Assembly: GCA_012295225.1 (NCBI GenBank)
Contig: WMKK01000003.1
Span: 124,001-188,000 of the forward strand
Length of the DNA: 64,000 nt
Reading direction: 5' to 3'
Source: Ostreococcus mediterraneus
Taxonomy: Eukaryota > Chlorophyta > Mamiellophyceae > Mamiellales > Bathycoccaceae
The notes below the pieces were generated by a model. That model made no database searches, was not told the DNA's origin, and saw only the letters and a list, made by a program, of their open reading frames with translations. A program made the position numbers and the translations under genes. Below are positions 26,451 to 35,913 of the stretch, one piece after another; positions within the stretch are counted from its first letter, which is position 1, and each line of letters begins with the position of its first letter.

Positions 26451-27518
26451 ATGGCGTCGCCTCGCGCGCTCTCGTCGTCCACGTGTTCGACATCTTTCTC
26501 TGCGCACACGAGGGGACGAAAACGCGTGAAAAAACGTGCACAGAGTCTTTCTTCCAGTTGCGCCACGGGAGGCGAGATCGACGTCCTGACGACGACACTC
26601 ATCGTAGATGACTTGGTCTTCGCAGACGGAACGACAAAGATGGCGGTTCTAGGCGGCGGAGGCGCGCAAACCGCGTTCGGGGCATCCATGTATTCGAAAG
26701 ATATTCGCGTAGCGCTCGTCGCGGGCGTAGGCGAGAGCGACTGTCCCGAAGAGTGCGTACGCTGGCTCACGGAGCGCGGTGTCAACGTTCGAGGGCTCAT
26801 ACCTCAGAGAGGTATGCCCACGCCGCGTGCGTGGCAAATCACCGAAAACGATGGGCGCCGAACGCAAATATGGCGCATTGACGCCGACGAAGCGCTATAT
26901 TCGATGCTTCGTCCTAGATTTGCAACGTGGCCCGAGGAAGTTCGACACCCCCGAGCCTGCCACTTTGGCCTGAATCCGGTACGTCCCGATTTCGACCTCG
27001 TGCGCGATTTGCGCGGCGCTGGCGTGCAATTAATTTCGGTCGAACCATTCACGCACGCCACGAAGCCGCTTAGTGCGAGTTCGCTGAAGGAACTTGTGAG
27101 CATGGCGGATGTGTTTAGTCCGAACATTCTTGAAGCGCGAAGCTTGTTTGTCGGAGGTGAACGTTTTGGCGCAAAGGATTTAATTAAAGCTATGGCTGAA
27201 GCTGGCGGGAAAACCTTGTGTCTGCGCATGGGCGAAGATGGTGCGATCGTGTACGACGCGGTGATGAATGTTGGATATTCCGCGCCAGCGTGTGCGATGA
27301 ACGTTGTCGATCCCACTGGGTGCGGTAATTCCTTTTGCGGCGGCTTTCTCGCTGCGCTGTTAGAAACAAACGACATCAAGAAAGGGCTCGCGATCGGTTC
27401 AGCGGCGGCGAGCATTATGCTCGAACACGTAGGGGTTCCGATTGGACCATTAGATAGCTATAGAGACGAGGCGCGTGCGCGCGCTGCGGCGCTGCGCCTT
27501 GAGTCGTTCACATTGTGA
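26451..27518 (+). CDS. pfkB-type carbohydrate kinase homologue, MAK32-like
   Basis: 355 residues from the ATG at 26451, with a Ser/Arg-rich leader of about 40 residues that may target an organelle. pfkB features: GGGGAQTAFGASMYSKD near the N-terminus, NILEARSLF, and the C-terminal signature region as DPTGCGNSFCGGFLAAL. The usual signature is D-T-x-G-A-G-D, with the last Asp as catalytic base; here it reads GCGN, so the base is Asn. This change is what I recall for the fungal MAK32 group. The protein may bind a sugar or nucleoside without ordinary kinase activity. Confidence 0.78.
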   Translation: MASPRALSSSTCSTSFSAHTRGRKRVKKRAQSLSSSCATGGEIDVLTTTLIVDDLVFADGTTKMAVLGGGGAQTAFGASMYSKDIRVALVAGVGESDCPEECVRWLTERGVNVRGLIPQRGMPTPRAWQITENDGRRTQIWRIDADEALYSMLRPRFATWPEEVRHPRACHFGLNPVRPDFDLVRDLRGAGVQLISVEPFTHATKPLSASSLKELVSMADVFSPNILEARSLFVGGERFGAKDLIKAMAEAGGKTLCLRMGEDGAIVYDAVMNVGYSAPACAMNVVDPTGCGNSFCGGFLAALLETNDIKKGLAIGSAAASIMLEHVGVPIGPLDSYRDEARARAAALRLESFTL

Positions 27519-27649
27519 TTTTGATTTGTCATGTACGCATAGGATTTCTTGAACGATGACACACTCGTCATGATTTTAATACAACACGCGCGCTACCTAC
27601 TAGTGTACTGTAAGCACGGTACCTACTGTAAGCAAAATGCATTATAGTT

Positions 27650-28519
27650 TTACTCTTCAATCAAGTCACCGCCGGGGTGGTAAAACGGGCTGTGATTGAA
27701 CTGGTTCTTTTGATCGATGATGACCAACGGCCTGCACTCGCAGTTTGCAGGCCAGCGGTGCAGGTGGTCCACCATCGTTTTACACGGATTAGCCCCACCG
27801 AGCGCATACTCCACCATCAAATTACACATGAACGCACTGTGCGTGACGACGATGATGTGGTCCTCATCTTGTTTCATGCACCAGTCGAGAAACTCTCGCG
27901 CTCTCGCGCGAAGCACCGGCTCGGGCTCTCGGTTCTCGTGCCCTGGCTTCCAAAACACATCCGTGTCGTTTTCAATCAACGAAAAGTCCACACCAGGGTA
28001 CTCCTTTTTATATTCCGTCACCGACCGACGTCGGTCGCATGGATTCCCGCCAATCTGCTCGCGACACGACTCGAGCGCCACAAATTTTGCGCCGCCGCAC
28101 AACGCCGTGTTCAATCGCAACGTCGGCCGCGCGCATGTCTTCATCGCCACCGCCTCCGTTCCGCGCATGAGCACCTCACCACCTCGCGCATCACCGTCTT
28201 CCACGCCGAACATCGCCGCCGCGGTATCCATCGCTCGACTCAACGGTGATACCACCACGAGCTCACACTTGCGTACGAGCGCCTCGTACGCATCCCCGCG
28301 CTTCAAATTCGCCTTGAACGCCTCGCACTGCCTCCACCCTTTCTCCGTCAACCGCGCGTCGGCATACGCCTCGTTTCCGTACTCTTTCGGGTCCCTCTCC
28401 CCGGCTTCGTTGTGAAATCCCTCCGCGTGGCGAATCAAATAAATCGTCTTCGTCGCCCCGCACGGCACGACGGCGACGTCGCGCGCGGTGTCACTCGGCG
28501 GATGGCGCACCCATCCCAT
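27650..28519 (-). CDS. Phosphoglycerate-mutase-like histidine phosphatase
   Basis: 289 residues from the ATG at 28519. The catalytic motif is IYLIRHAEGFHNEAG (RHG-type, His phospho-acceptor), followed by DARLTEKGWRQCEAFK, the second Arg in VVVSPLSRAMDTAAAMF, and the second catalytic His in IIVVTHSAFMCNLM. The block LESCREQIGGNPCDRRRSVTEYKKEYPGVDF is shared with plant phosphoglycerate mutase-like proteins, which are more probably broad phosphatases than glycolytic mutases. No transit peptide is evident. It is divergent from the TSUP gene with a 91-bp shared promoter. Confidence 0.85.
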   Translation of the reverse strand: MGWVRHPPSDTARDVAVVPCGATKTIYLIRHAEGFHNEAGERDPKEYGNEAYADARLTEKGWRQCEAFKANLKRGDAYEALVRKCELVVVSPLSRAMDTAAAMFGVEDGDARGGEVLMRGTEAVAMKTCARPTLRLNTALCGGAKFVALESCREQIGGNPCDRRRSVTEYKKEYPGVDFSLIENDTDVFWKPGHENREPEPVLRARAREFLDWCMKQDEDHIIVVTHSAFMCNLMVEYALGGANPCKTMVDHLHRWPANCECRPLVIIDQKNQFNHSPFYHPGGDLIEE

Positions 28520-28610
28520 CGTTCGCGCGGTCGCGGTCGCGGTCACGCGCGCTTTGGCGAGTCGCTAGGAATAAATACGCCGCGCGCGGCGTCACTGTGT
28601 GGCGCTCGGC

Positions 28611-29777
28611 ATGGGTGCTTCAACGAGCGAATACGTGACGTATGTCGTCGCCGCGTTTCTCGCGTGCGTGTCTCGGGTGCGTCGGGCGTTCTCGTTGCAT
28701 TCTCGTCGTTCTTGTCGTCGTTCGCTACCGTCGTCGTCGTCGTCGTCGTCGTTCGTCGTTCACGCGCGTTGGCGCCCTCAGTGCCCACTGCCTGCCACAG
28801 CTTATGTTTGCGTCGCTCGCGCGCGATATCGTTCGCAGACTGACGCGCGATGCACGGCATGCGTTTTTGATGTTTGTTAGGGCATCACTGGCGTCGGCGC
28901 GGCGATCTTATTTCTCGTGACCTGGGTCGTGTTCTCCATCGCGGGCGCGGACGTGGTGAGTCTCAAAGACACGGTGGCGCTCGAAGCGTTCGTGGGTTTG
29001 GTGACGATGATTCCATTCATCACGAGCGCAAATATCAAAAAGCACACCAATTGGCTTATTTTGAGTTCGTTCTTGCCGTGTCAGGTGGCGTGCGTGCCGT
29101 TGGGGGCGCTGGCGTTGCAGCGCGTGAGCCCCGCCTATTTAGAGCTGACTTTTTCGTTGCTCATCGCGCTGTTCGTGTGCGAAAGGTCCGGGGTGGTTGG
29201 ATACATCACTCGGCGAATTAAAGGCGGCGAGGTGAAACCACCACCACAAGACGCAGCGACGGAAGTCGATGCGCAGGACGAAGAAGAGGCGCTGAATCGA
29301 CTCGCAGACGCCGACGGCTCTGACGCGTTGTGGTACAAGGAGCCGATGAAATTCTTACACGGCCCGGTGGCGAATGAAGGATTAACGTGGAAGGGCAAGC
29401 GATGGAGTTTTATGCTCACGTGGGCGTGTGCTGGGTGTATGAGCGGATTTTTGGGTGGAATGACGGGCACGCACGGCCCACCGGCCATCGCGTGCTACAC
29501 TGTGCTCAAAGTGAGTAAGGACATCGTGCGCGCGACGAGTGCGGCAATTCTCGTCACCGTGATGTGTGCACGGTTAGTGACGTACGCTATCAATGGTTTG
29601 TTTGACATAGACAAACCTGGCGTGTACGGCGCCGCCGGTGCCGCTGGATTGGTCGGCGTATTATTCGGTATTCGCGTCCAAAGCTCCATTAATAAGGACC
29701 AGTTTACGCAAATATTGCTCGGCATTCTCGCCCTCGGGTCTGTGCTCATGCTTTACAAGGGTATTGAAGATTTGTAG
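28611..29777 (+). CDS. TSUP (TauE/SafE) family anion transporter, two exons
   Basis: Exon 1 is probably 28611-28676 (MGASTSEYVTYVVAAFLACVSR, with the phase-0 donor GTGCGT). The intron is 28677-28880 (204 nt, acceptor TTGTTAG, CTGAC at about 28839, a TCG microsatellite at about 28730-28752). Exon 2 is 28881-29777. The protein is 320 residues. A donor GTGTCT nine bases earlier is also in frame. The fold has about eight membrane spans in two halves, the second starting with the family hallmark GFLGGMTGTHGPPAIACY. TSUP proteins move sulfite, sulfonates or other small anions; the substrate is not set. A hydrophilic acidic loop separates the halves. Confidence 0.85.
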
Positions 29778-29966
29778 TTGTTTGATTGTTTCGTTTGACG
29801 GTTGCTAATAATATGTACATTACAGTCGTGCTTGTTTCCAAGTTTCAACGCAACGCTCGCGCGAGCGCTGCGTACCTCCTCACAACGTGCACGCCACGCC
29901 GCACATCGAATCTTCACAACAGCGCACACCTAATATCGAGAACGAATATACGTGTCACACGCTGAC

Positions 29967-30821
29967 ATGTCGGGCGATAGAGAAGCTCGGGCGCGAGCTG
30001 CGAGAGCCGCCAAGGAACGCGGCACTAATCTGTACACCGCGAAGAACTACGCGGAAGCAATAAAGGCGTACGACGAAGCCATAGCGATCGCACCCAAGGA
30101 CGACGAAGACCTCGCGGTGTATAGATCCAACCGTTCGGCTTGCTATTTACAGCTCAACGATGCGAAGAAGGCTATGGCTGATGCCGAGATATGTGTGAAA
30201 TTGCGACCGACGTGGGCGCGAGGCTGGTCGCGACTCGCCGCCGCAAAAGTCATGTTACTAGACGACGTCGGTGCTGAACGCGCGCTAGAAAAGTGGGTGT
30301 CTTACGCGCCAGATAACTTGGACGCGCGGCGACAGTTAATGGAGGTTCGCGAAAGGTTGGCGACTAATCCGCGACGCGCCTCGACGTCGGGCGGTTGGAA
30401 GCCTTCAATGCCTTCAATGCCTTCAATGCCGAGCTTGAATGGCCTAGGCGCTGCGGCGTTAGCGGTCGTGAGCATGGCTCGGATGAGATACGATAGAGGC
30501 ACGCCGAATGAGCGCCTAGTGGTGCACTGCGTGTTGTCTGTGCTGGCGTATTACGTCGCCACGCGCTGGTTCGGCGTCGGCTCAGGCGGCGGATACGGAT
30601 ACGACGACTACTACGATAGCTACGGTGGATTCTCGCTCTGGACACTCATAGGCATAGGTGCGCTGTATTCGGCGTGGAAGAGTGGCGCCAGCATCTGGAC
30701 TTTGTTGTCCATCGCAAACATGTTTGGCATCGGGAACGGCGGTCGACGTGGCTACGGTCGTGGCTACGGTGGCTACGGTCGAGGATACGGTCGAGGATAC
30801 GGCATGCCTGGCATGTTTTAA
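29967..30821 (+). CDS. TPR protein with C-terminal hydrophobic segments and GYGRGY tail
   Basis: 284 residues from the ATG at 29967. Residues about 9-115 form three tetratricopeptide repeats of the Hop/STI1/SGT type (KERGTNLYTAKNYAEAIKAYDEAI, YRSNRSACYLQLNDAKKAMADAE, WARGWSRLAAAKVML) that could bind Hsp70/Hsp90 tails. Then come a PSMPSMPSMPS repeat, three hydrophobic stretches (about 160-175, 190-207 and 225-265) and a Gly/Tyr/Arg tail (GRGYGGYGRGYGRGYG). The layout suggests a membrane-bound co-chaperone, but I do not recognise the family. Confidence 0.75.
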   Translation: MSGDREARARAARAAKERGTNLYTAKNYAEAIKAYDEAIAIAPKDDEDLAVYRSNRSACYLQLNDAKKAMADAEICVKLRPTWARGWSRLAAAKVMLLDDVGAERALEKWVSYAPDNLDARRQLMEVRERLATNPRRASTSGGWKPSMPSMPSMPSLNGLGAAALAVVSMARMRYDRGTPNERLVVHCVLSVLAYYVATRWFGVGSGGGYGYDDYYDSYGGFSLWTLIGIGALYSAWKSGASIWTLLSIANMFGIGNGGRRGYGRGYGGYGRGYGRGYGMPGMF

Positions 30822-30878
30822 TCTTTAGCTACGCATTTCTACTAAAAACTACTAAAACCACACAATGTACAGCAAACT

Positions 30879-31589
30879 CTACGCCAACAGCGTCTTCAGT
30901 AACCGACGCTCGTCGTCCTCGTCGTCGTCGCTCCGTTTACGTTTTTTCGATTTTTTATCCTTTCGCCTCCGCCGCTCACCGCGCTCCGAATCGTTGGCGC
31001 TCGCCACACCACCGCCCTCGATAGTTTTTTTGCCTTTGAACGCATCATCTACGCGCGTATGCCCATCGCTCGACCCCAATTTTACCGCGCACGTCCCGCA
31101 CACGCGCACCTTGACGAGCGCGCTCTTCTTCGACCCTGTTTCAACGTACGCAAAATGACACTCAAAGCTCTGCAACGCATCCACGCCATCACACGCGAGT
31201 TCACCACACACAAACTGTCCTTTCCCGCTCCGGACCTCCTCTTCCGTGCGCCATCGCATGCCAACCTTCGGCGCGCGCGACAAGTCGCAAATCGCATACG
31301 TCTTGAACAACTTCGCGTAGTACCTCTTCGCCAGCTTCACCCCGTGCTCGACACCGCGCCCGTCGGCATCAACATCATCGTCCTCGCGCACGAATCGATG
31401 CTCGCGCGCCATCGCGTCGGCATCCGTCTCCACAACCGTCGCACGAGTCAACGCCGCACCCCGCGCGCGCGCCCGATGCGCGTCATGCATCGCCAACAGC
31501 GCCGCGTGCGCATCCTCGCGCGACATCTCTCGCGCGCGGCGATGAAAATCTCGCGCGTCTGCACGCGTCGCCGCGCGCGACGATGACAT
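30879..31589 (-). CDS. FRA10AC1: FRA10AC1-family protein
   Basis: 236 residues from the ATG at 31589. The family core is at about 83-175: LAKRYYAKLFKTYAICDLSR, KVGMRWRTEEEVRSGKGQFVCG, LQSFECHFAYVETG, ALVKVRVCGTCAVKL, with two CxxC-like pairs that may bind zinc. The C-terminus is basic then acidic (RRRRKDKKSKKRKR, DDDEDDE), consistent with nuclear location. FRA10AC1 is a late spliceosome-associated protein in animals and plants. Length and order match the family; the frame is intact and unspliced. Confidence 0.88.
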   Translation of the reverse strand: MSSSRAATRADARDFHRRAREMSREDAHAALLAMHDAHRARARGAALTRATVVETDADAMAREHRFVREDDDVDADGRGVEHGVKLAKRYYAKLFKTYAICDLSRAPKVGMRWRTEEEVRSGKGQFVCGELACDGVDALQSFECHFAYVETGSKKSALVKVRVCGTCAVKLGSSDGHTRVDDAFKGKKTIEGGGVASANDSERGERRRRKDKKSKKRKRSDDDEDDERRLLKTLLA

Positions 31590-31840
31590 CGCGCGCGCCG
31601 TCGCCGCGATGTGGCGCGATGCGCGCGCACTCTATCCAGTGCTGCGCTGGCGGCCGACGTCACCGGCACGTCACTGTTCGACGCGCGCATCGCCGTCGTC
31701 GCCCACGTCTCGCGCGCATCGCATCGCACTCGAGGTTGAAGGCATCGTCTCGCACGAGACTGCACGTCGCGCTCGAGCCGCCCGCGCCCGCGCCGCACGC
31801 GCACGCACCGCAGAGCGCGGACGAACGTTGACGCTGGACG

Positions 31841-32728
31841 ATGTCCGAGATCCCAATCATCATCGGTTTGCTCCACGGGTTCGACGGCACGGCGCACTGG
31901 CTGAACCATGTGCTCATCGATGGAATGATTCTTGGTAAGACGGGGGCGTATGATCCGTCGTCGTATTCGTTTGTGCGTAGGTTTACGGTGATGTGGGCCT
32001 TCTTGACGTTGTTTACGTACATCTTGTACTTCACGCTGTGCCCGCTGTCGTACTGGTGGCACTTTGCGCGAAAGAATAAGAATGGGGAGAATAACGCCAA
32101 GTGGACCGGGCGTGAGGGTAAGGATCAGGTGAGGAATGAGATTGTGTTGTCGCTGTGGAGCATCGCGGTGATGACGTTTATGATTGCACCGTTTGAGCTC
32201 ATGGTCGAGGCGGGGTGGACAAAGTTGTATTGGGACGCGAACGAACACGGCTTGTTGTATCATTTCGTGATTTCGCCGTTATTGTTCTTGGTTTTTAGCG
32301 ATACGTGCATTTATTGGATCCATCGTGGGTTGCATCATCGAAGTGTGTACGGTCCGGTGCATAAATTGCACCACAAGTATAAGGATACGACGCCGTTTAG
32401 CGCGTACGCGTTTCACCCGCTCGACGGCTGGCTGCAAGGGTGCCCATATCACGCCTTTATCTTTTTGTTTCCGATGCACCACATGACGTACTTTGTGTCG
32501 CTCGCCATCGTCGGTTTATGGACCATTAATATCCACGACCGCGTGACGTTGAATTTACCCGGCGTTAACGGCGCGGCGCATCACACTATTCATCACACCA
32601 TGTTCAACTACAACTACGGACAATATTTTACGTTTTGGGACAAGTTGGGCGGGTCGTACCGCAACCCGATGCTCTATCCACCGTACGCCGATAAGCCACC
32701 GGCGCGCGTCGCGAAAAAGGCGCAATAA
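31841..32728 (+). CDS. Sterol C5(6)-desaturase
   Basis: 295 residues from the ATG at 31841. Four or so membrane spans and the three histidine boxes of the fatty-acid-hydroxylase/ERG3 family: HRGLHH (about 161), HKLHH (about 174) and HHTIHH (about 247). Blocks YKDTTPFSAYAFHPLDGWLQGCPYH and NYGQYFTFWDKLGGSYR are close to plant STE1/DWF7 and yeast ERG3. It introduces the C5 double bond of sterols at the ER using cytochrome b5 and oxygen. A divergent 251-bp spacer separates it from FRA10AC1. Confidence 0.93.
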   Translation: MSEIPIIIGLLHGFDGTAHWLNHVLIDGMILGKTGAYDPSSYSFVRRFTVMWAFLTLFTYILYFTLCPLSYWWHFARKNKNGENNAKWTGREGKDQVRNEIVLSLWSIAVMTFMIAPFELMVEAGWTKLYWDANEHGLLYHFVISPLLFLVFSDTCIYWIHRGLHHRSVYGPVHKLHHKYKDTTPFSAYAFHPLDGWLQGCPYHAFIFLFPMHHMTYFVSLAIVGLWTINIHDRVTLNLPGVNGAAHHTIHHTMFNYNYGQYFTFWDKLGGSYRNPMLYPPYADKPPARVAKKAQ

Positions 32729-33032
32729 TAGATACGACTCGCACGTTTACATATATATTTTAATAGCACACATTCACTTCAGCACGAAATGACCACGCGG
32801 GTGCAGCTTAGAGAGTATCATTTACAAAGAGAAAACCTGGGCTTCTAAATTATCCAAAGTCAACCGCGCGTGCGCGCGCGAAAGAGGCGTGAGAAAACGA
32901 CAACGGAAACTACGACGAGACCAATTATTGCCTCTCATCGCGTGCTCACCGTGCGCGCGTTCTCAAGCTCTGTCAAACCATCGCCAATCGATGCCAGCGC
33001 GCGCGCGCTCGGTTGCGTCTGAAACCACGCGC
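32729..33032. other. Convergent 3' intergenic stretch, no gene seen
   Basis: 304 bp between the stop of the sterol desaturase and the stop of thioredoxin m. The first half is AT-rich (TATATATTTT at about 32753) and should carry the desaturase 3' UTR; the rest is GC-rich and probably thioredoxin 3' UTR. I checked for tRNA-like folds and coding frames by eye and found none. Confidence 0.4.
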
Positions 33033-33996
33033 CTACAAGTACTTCTCAATGGTCCCCGTCAGCGTGCTCTTGGGAACGGCACCAATCACGGTGTCCACCT
33101 TTTGACCTCCCTTGAAAATCATCACCGTCGGGATGGATCGAATGCCATACTCCGTCGCGATGCTAGGGCTCTCATCCGTGTTCAACTTCACCTACGCGCG
33201 CGCGAACACAAAACACACAAAACCCGCCGACGTCAGTCATCGAGCGCGCGTACGCGTCGCGCGCGAAACCGTCGAGTCATCCAAACGCTCAACACGCGCG
33301 ATTACAACACGCATCACATAACACGTACCGCCTTGAGCTTCCCCGCGTACTCCTCCGCGAGTTGATCAATCAACGGCGCAATCATGCGGCACGGTCCGCA
33401 CCACGGCGCCCAGAAATCAACCAACACCGGCACGTCGCTCTGCAACACCTCGGCATCGAACGTCGCATCGGTCACCACGGTGGCGAGCGAGCCTGCGCGA
33501 GAGAAACGGTGGCGTACGAACGCACGCCGACGACGATCGACGACGGACGATTCGTCATGAATCGACCGCCGCGCGATCGTCGTCGCGTACGCGTCGTCGT
33601 CACGCGCGCACGGTCAGTGTCGCGATCGCGCGATCGAACCCCCACGTCAGCGACGCGCATCATCGACGCCTCCGTCACCCGCCGCGCCACGACCCCCACT
33701 CGCGCGCGCGAATCGCGTCGATGATATTTTTACCCATCCATCGCGCGCGCCGCGCGCGGCGTTCGCGCTCCCCACGCGCGCGCGACCGCGCATCGATCGC
33801 GCTCGCGCGAATCGCGAATCGCGCGCATCGTCGTCAGCCATCATCCGTCGTCGCGCGTACCTGACGTGCTCGTCTCTTCCGCGCGAGCGACGACGACGAC
33901 GCGCGCGGCGTGACGCCTCGCGGCGGTGTTCGTTTTAATCTTCGACGCGACGGTCGTCGTCGTCGGAGGCGTCGCGCGCGGGGTGCGGGACAGCAT
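33033..33996 (-). CDS. Plastid m-type thioredoxin, three exons
   Basis: Spliced by eye: exon 1 33861-33996 (transit peptide), intron 33493-33860 (GTACGC donor, GCGCAG acceptor), exon 2 33329-33492, intron 33192-33328 (GTACGT donor, GCGTAG acceptor), exon 3 33033-33191. All phases agree and give 152 residues. A transit peptide of about 38 residues ends RVVVVARA. The thioredoxin fold has active site WCGPC at 76-80 ([15 protein letters not shown]), cis-Pro in SIPTVMIF (P121), and the m-type blocks [20 protein letters not shown] and [17 protein letters not shown]. It takes electrons from ferredoxin-thioredoxin reductase and activates Calvin-cycle and other plastid enzymes. No single long frame shows this gene. 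Confidence 0.92.
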
Positions 33997-34032
33997 CGTG
34001 GCGAAATCGCGCGACAGTGCGGATAGCGTTCG

Positions 34033-34074
34033 CGACCTCGACCTCGACCTCGACCTCGACCTCGACCTCGACCT
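34033..34074. repeat. Tandem hexamer array, 7 x CGACCT
   Basis: Seven perfect CGACCT copies, 42 bp, just upstream of the thioredoxin m start. Read on the minus strand they would encode Arg-Ser repeats in the open frame leading to the transit peptide. I regard them as 5' UTR or promoter sequence. Confidence 0.9.
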
Positions 34075-34185
34075 CGTCGTCGATCGGACGATCGGACGAT
34101 CGGACGACGAGGGTCGCACCATCGACCGATCGGGACTCCACGGTGGAGTCCCTCACGCGCACGGCCGTCGTCGCGCGCCGTGGAT

Positions 34186-34186
<1 letters not shown>

Positions 34187-34225
<39 letters not shown>
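34187..34225. repeat. CGA trinucleotide microsatellite, about 13 copies
   Basis: A perfect CGA run of 39 bp in the thioredoxin/TrmB divergent spacer. It is likely length-variable between strains. It is not in a supported coding frame. Confidence 0.9.
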
Positions 34226-34227
<2 letters not shown>

Positions 34228-34456
34228 TGCGATTCTGAGGTCTCATGGTCAAAAGTAGGACTACGATACGGCGATAGAACCCTTACGTTGGTATAGAATC
34301 ATGAGGAGAGCACTCAAAAAAGCGTATTCTATTCACAGATTCGCCACGATGGCGATGCGTGCGTGCGTTGGCGTTGGTTTTTATATATCGTTAGAGGGTT
34401 GGGACGTCGTGTGTGCGGTGTGGGTACGATGGGGGTCGTGTGTGGTGCGTACGTGG

Positions 34457-35435
34457 ATGGGCGCGCGCGCCACCGCGCGACGGGCGATGACGGCGCGCGC
34501 GACGAAGGTGGTCGCGCTCGGGGCGACGACGTCGATTGAGGTACGCTAGGGGCGCGCGTGTGTGTGTCGCGCGTGCGTCGCGGGCGTCGCGCGCGTGCGT
34601 CGTGTGTGTGCGTGTCGTGCGCGCGCTGACATCGTGATGTGGCGGCGGTGCCGTCGGTTCTCGCGCGCAGGTACCGAGCTTTACGAGCGGCGATAACACC
34701 GGGACGACGCTTCCGAGGAAGAAAAACTTTAGACAGCGCGCGCACTGTAATCCTCTGGCGGATTCGCAGTTTGATGCGCCCGCACATCCGGGCGCTGTGG
34801 ATTGGCGCGCGCACTTTCCAGAGTTTTTCGCGAAACGCGAAGACGCGGGCGAGGAGGCGGTGAAGGTGCGATTCGCCGATATCGGGTGTGGATTTGGTGG
34901 TTTACTCGTTCGTTTATCGCCGCTGTTTCCTGATAAGCTCGCGCTTGGGATGGAAATTCGGGATAAGGTGACGGAGTACGTACGCGAGCGGTGCGTGGCG
35001 CTGCGCGTCGAGCACGCGGCGACGGGCGGGTACGAGAACATTTCGTGCGTACGCGCGAATACGATGAAGAATTTGCCACAGTACTTTGAAAAGGGACAAT
35101 TGGAGAAGGTTTTCTTTTTGTTTCCTGATCCGCACTTCAAGGCGGCGAATCATCGTCGACGAATTATTCAGACGACGTTGCTCGCCGAGTACGCGTACGT
35201 GATGCGCGAGGGCGGCATTTTGTACACCATAACCGACGTCGAGGAGCTCGGACAATGGATGGCAAAGTATCTCAACGAGCACCCAATGTTTGAACGCGTG
35301 TGTGAGAGCGATTTAGCCGCCGATCCAGTGGTGCCACTGTTATACACGGGCACTGAAGAGGGCCAAAAGGTTGAGCGTAACGCGGGATCGACGTATCTCA
35401 ACGTCTTTCGGCGCGTCGCCAATCCCTTCGCCTGA
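34457..35435 (+). CDS. tRNA (guanine-N7-)-methyltransferase, TrmB/METTL1 type, two exons
   Basis: Exon 1 is 34457-34540, an intron with GTACGC donor, GCTGAC branch-like motif at about 34624 and GCGCAG acceptor covers 34541-34670 (130 nt), and exon 2 is 34671-35435; 282 residues. Splicing restores the conserved N-terminal block KKNFRQRAHCNPLADSQF and DWRAHFPEFF. Catalytic features: FADIGCGFGGLLVRLSPLFP (SAM site), ALGMEIRDKV, NTMKNLP, FFLFPDPHFKAANHRRRI (FPDPWxKxxHHKRR equivalent), TITDVEELGQWM. It places m7G46 in tRNA together with a WDR4/Trm82-type partner. The alternative start at 34487 is also in frame. Confidence 0.92.
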
Positions 35436-35583
35436 ATCACTGTACAACATGAACACATGAGAATAGCACCCATGTGATATAGATAATGCTAGACTTCTAT
35501 GGTGTGTATTACAATCACTGCCGTTTCATCCGTCAAGAAAAAGTAGTCACGCGAACGGAACGCCTACGCGTTTAGCAAAGCGT

Positions 35584-35913
35584 CTACTCCCCCGCGCTTG
35601 CCGCCGCCTTCACCGTCGCATCGTGCGTAAACTTTCTATACAGCTGATACGACCCCGTCACCGCCATCACCGCGTTTACCGCCATCAAATTATAGTTAAC
35701 GGGCGTAATATCGAGCGCGTACTTGCACCAAATCAACCCGGTGAGCGTCACCGCGCTTTGTTGAGGCACCGAGAGTAACTCGGGAGGACGACTGAAATCC
35801 TTCACGTTCGCGGCAGTGATGCCCCATTTCATCGTCGGTGCCCAGAAGAATATCGTCTTCGGCCCGGCGGGGTGGTTAATGAACGCGCGCGCGCTTTGCG
35901 CGAAGGAGCTCAT
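35584..35913 (-). CDS. MPC2: Mitochondrial pyruvate carrier subunit 2 (MPC2)
   Basis: 109 residues from the ATG at 35913. Family blocks: FFWAPTMKWGITAANVKDFSRPPELLSVPQQSAVTLTGLIW, LDITPVNYNLMAVNAVMAVTGSYQLYRK (read as consecutive shorter motifs). Three membrane helices, the size and the PPELLSVPQQ motif fit MPC2 rather than MPC1. With MPC1 it forms the inner-membrane importer for pyruvate. The partner gene is not in the window. It converges on TrmB with a 148-bp gap. Confidence 0.92.
   Translation of the reverse strand: MSSFAQSARAFINHPAGPKTIFFWAPTMKWGITAANVKDFSRPPELLSVPQQSAVTLTGLIWCKYALDITPVNYNLMAVNAVMAVTGSYQLYRKFTHDATVKAAASAGE

Larger units (their letters stand above)
33997..34456. promoter_or_regulatory. 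Divergent promoter, thioredoxin m / TrmB, rich in short repeats
   Basis: 460 bp between two divergent ATGs. It contains a CGACCT hexamer array (34033-34074), three GATCGGAC octamers (34082-34105), an inverted repeat of GGGACTCCA and TGGAGTCCC with a 3-bp spacer (34132-34152), a CGA triplet array (34187-34225) and a TATATAT box at 34382-34388, about 70 bp before the TrmB ATG. The TATA box probably serves TrmB. The repeats lie on the thioredoxin side. Confidence 0.5.

Noticed and set aside
33841-34122. Arg-Ser repeat frame (RSRSRS) as an SR-type protein
   Set aside because: The repeats come from the CGACCT array upstream of the thioredoxin m ATG at 33996; the rest of the frame is the thioredoxin transit peptide exon.
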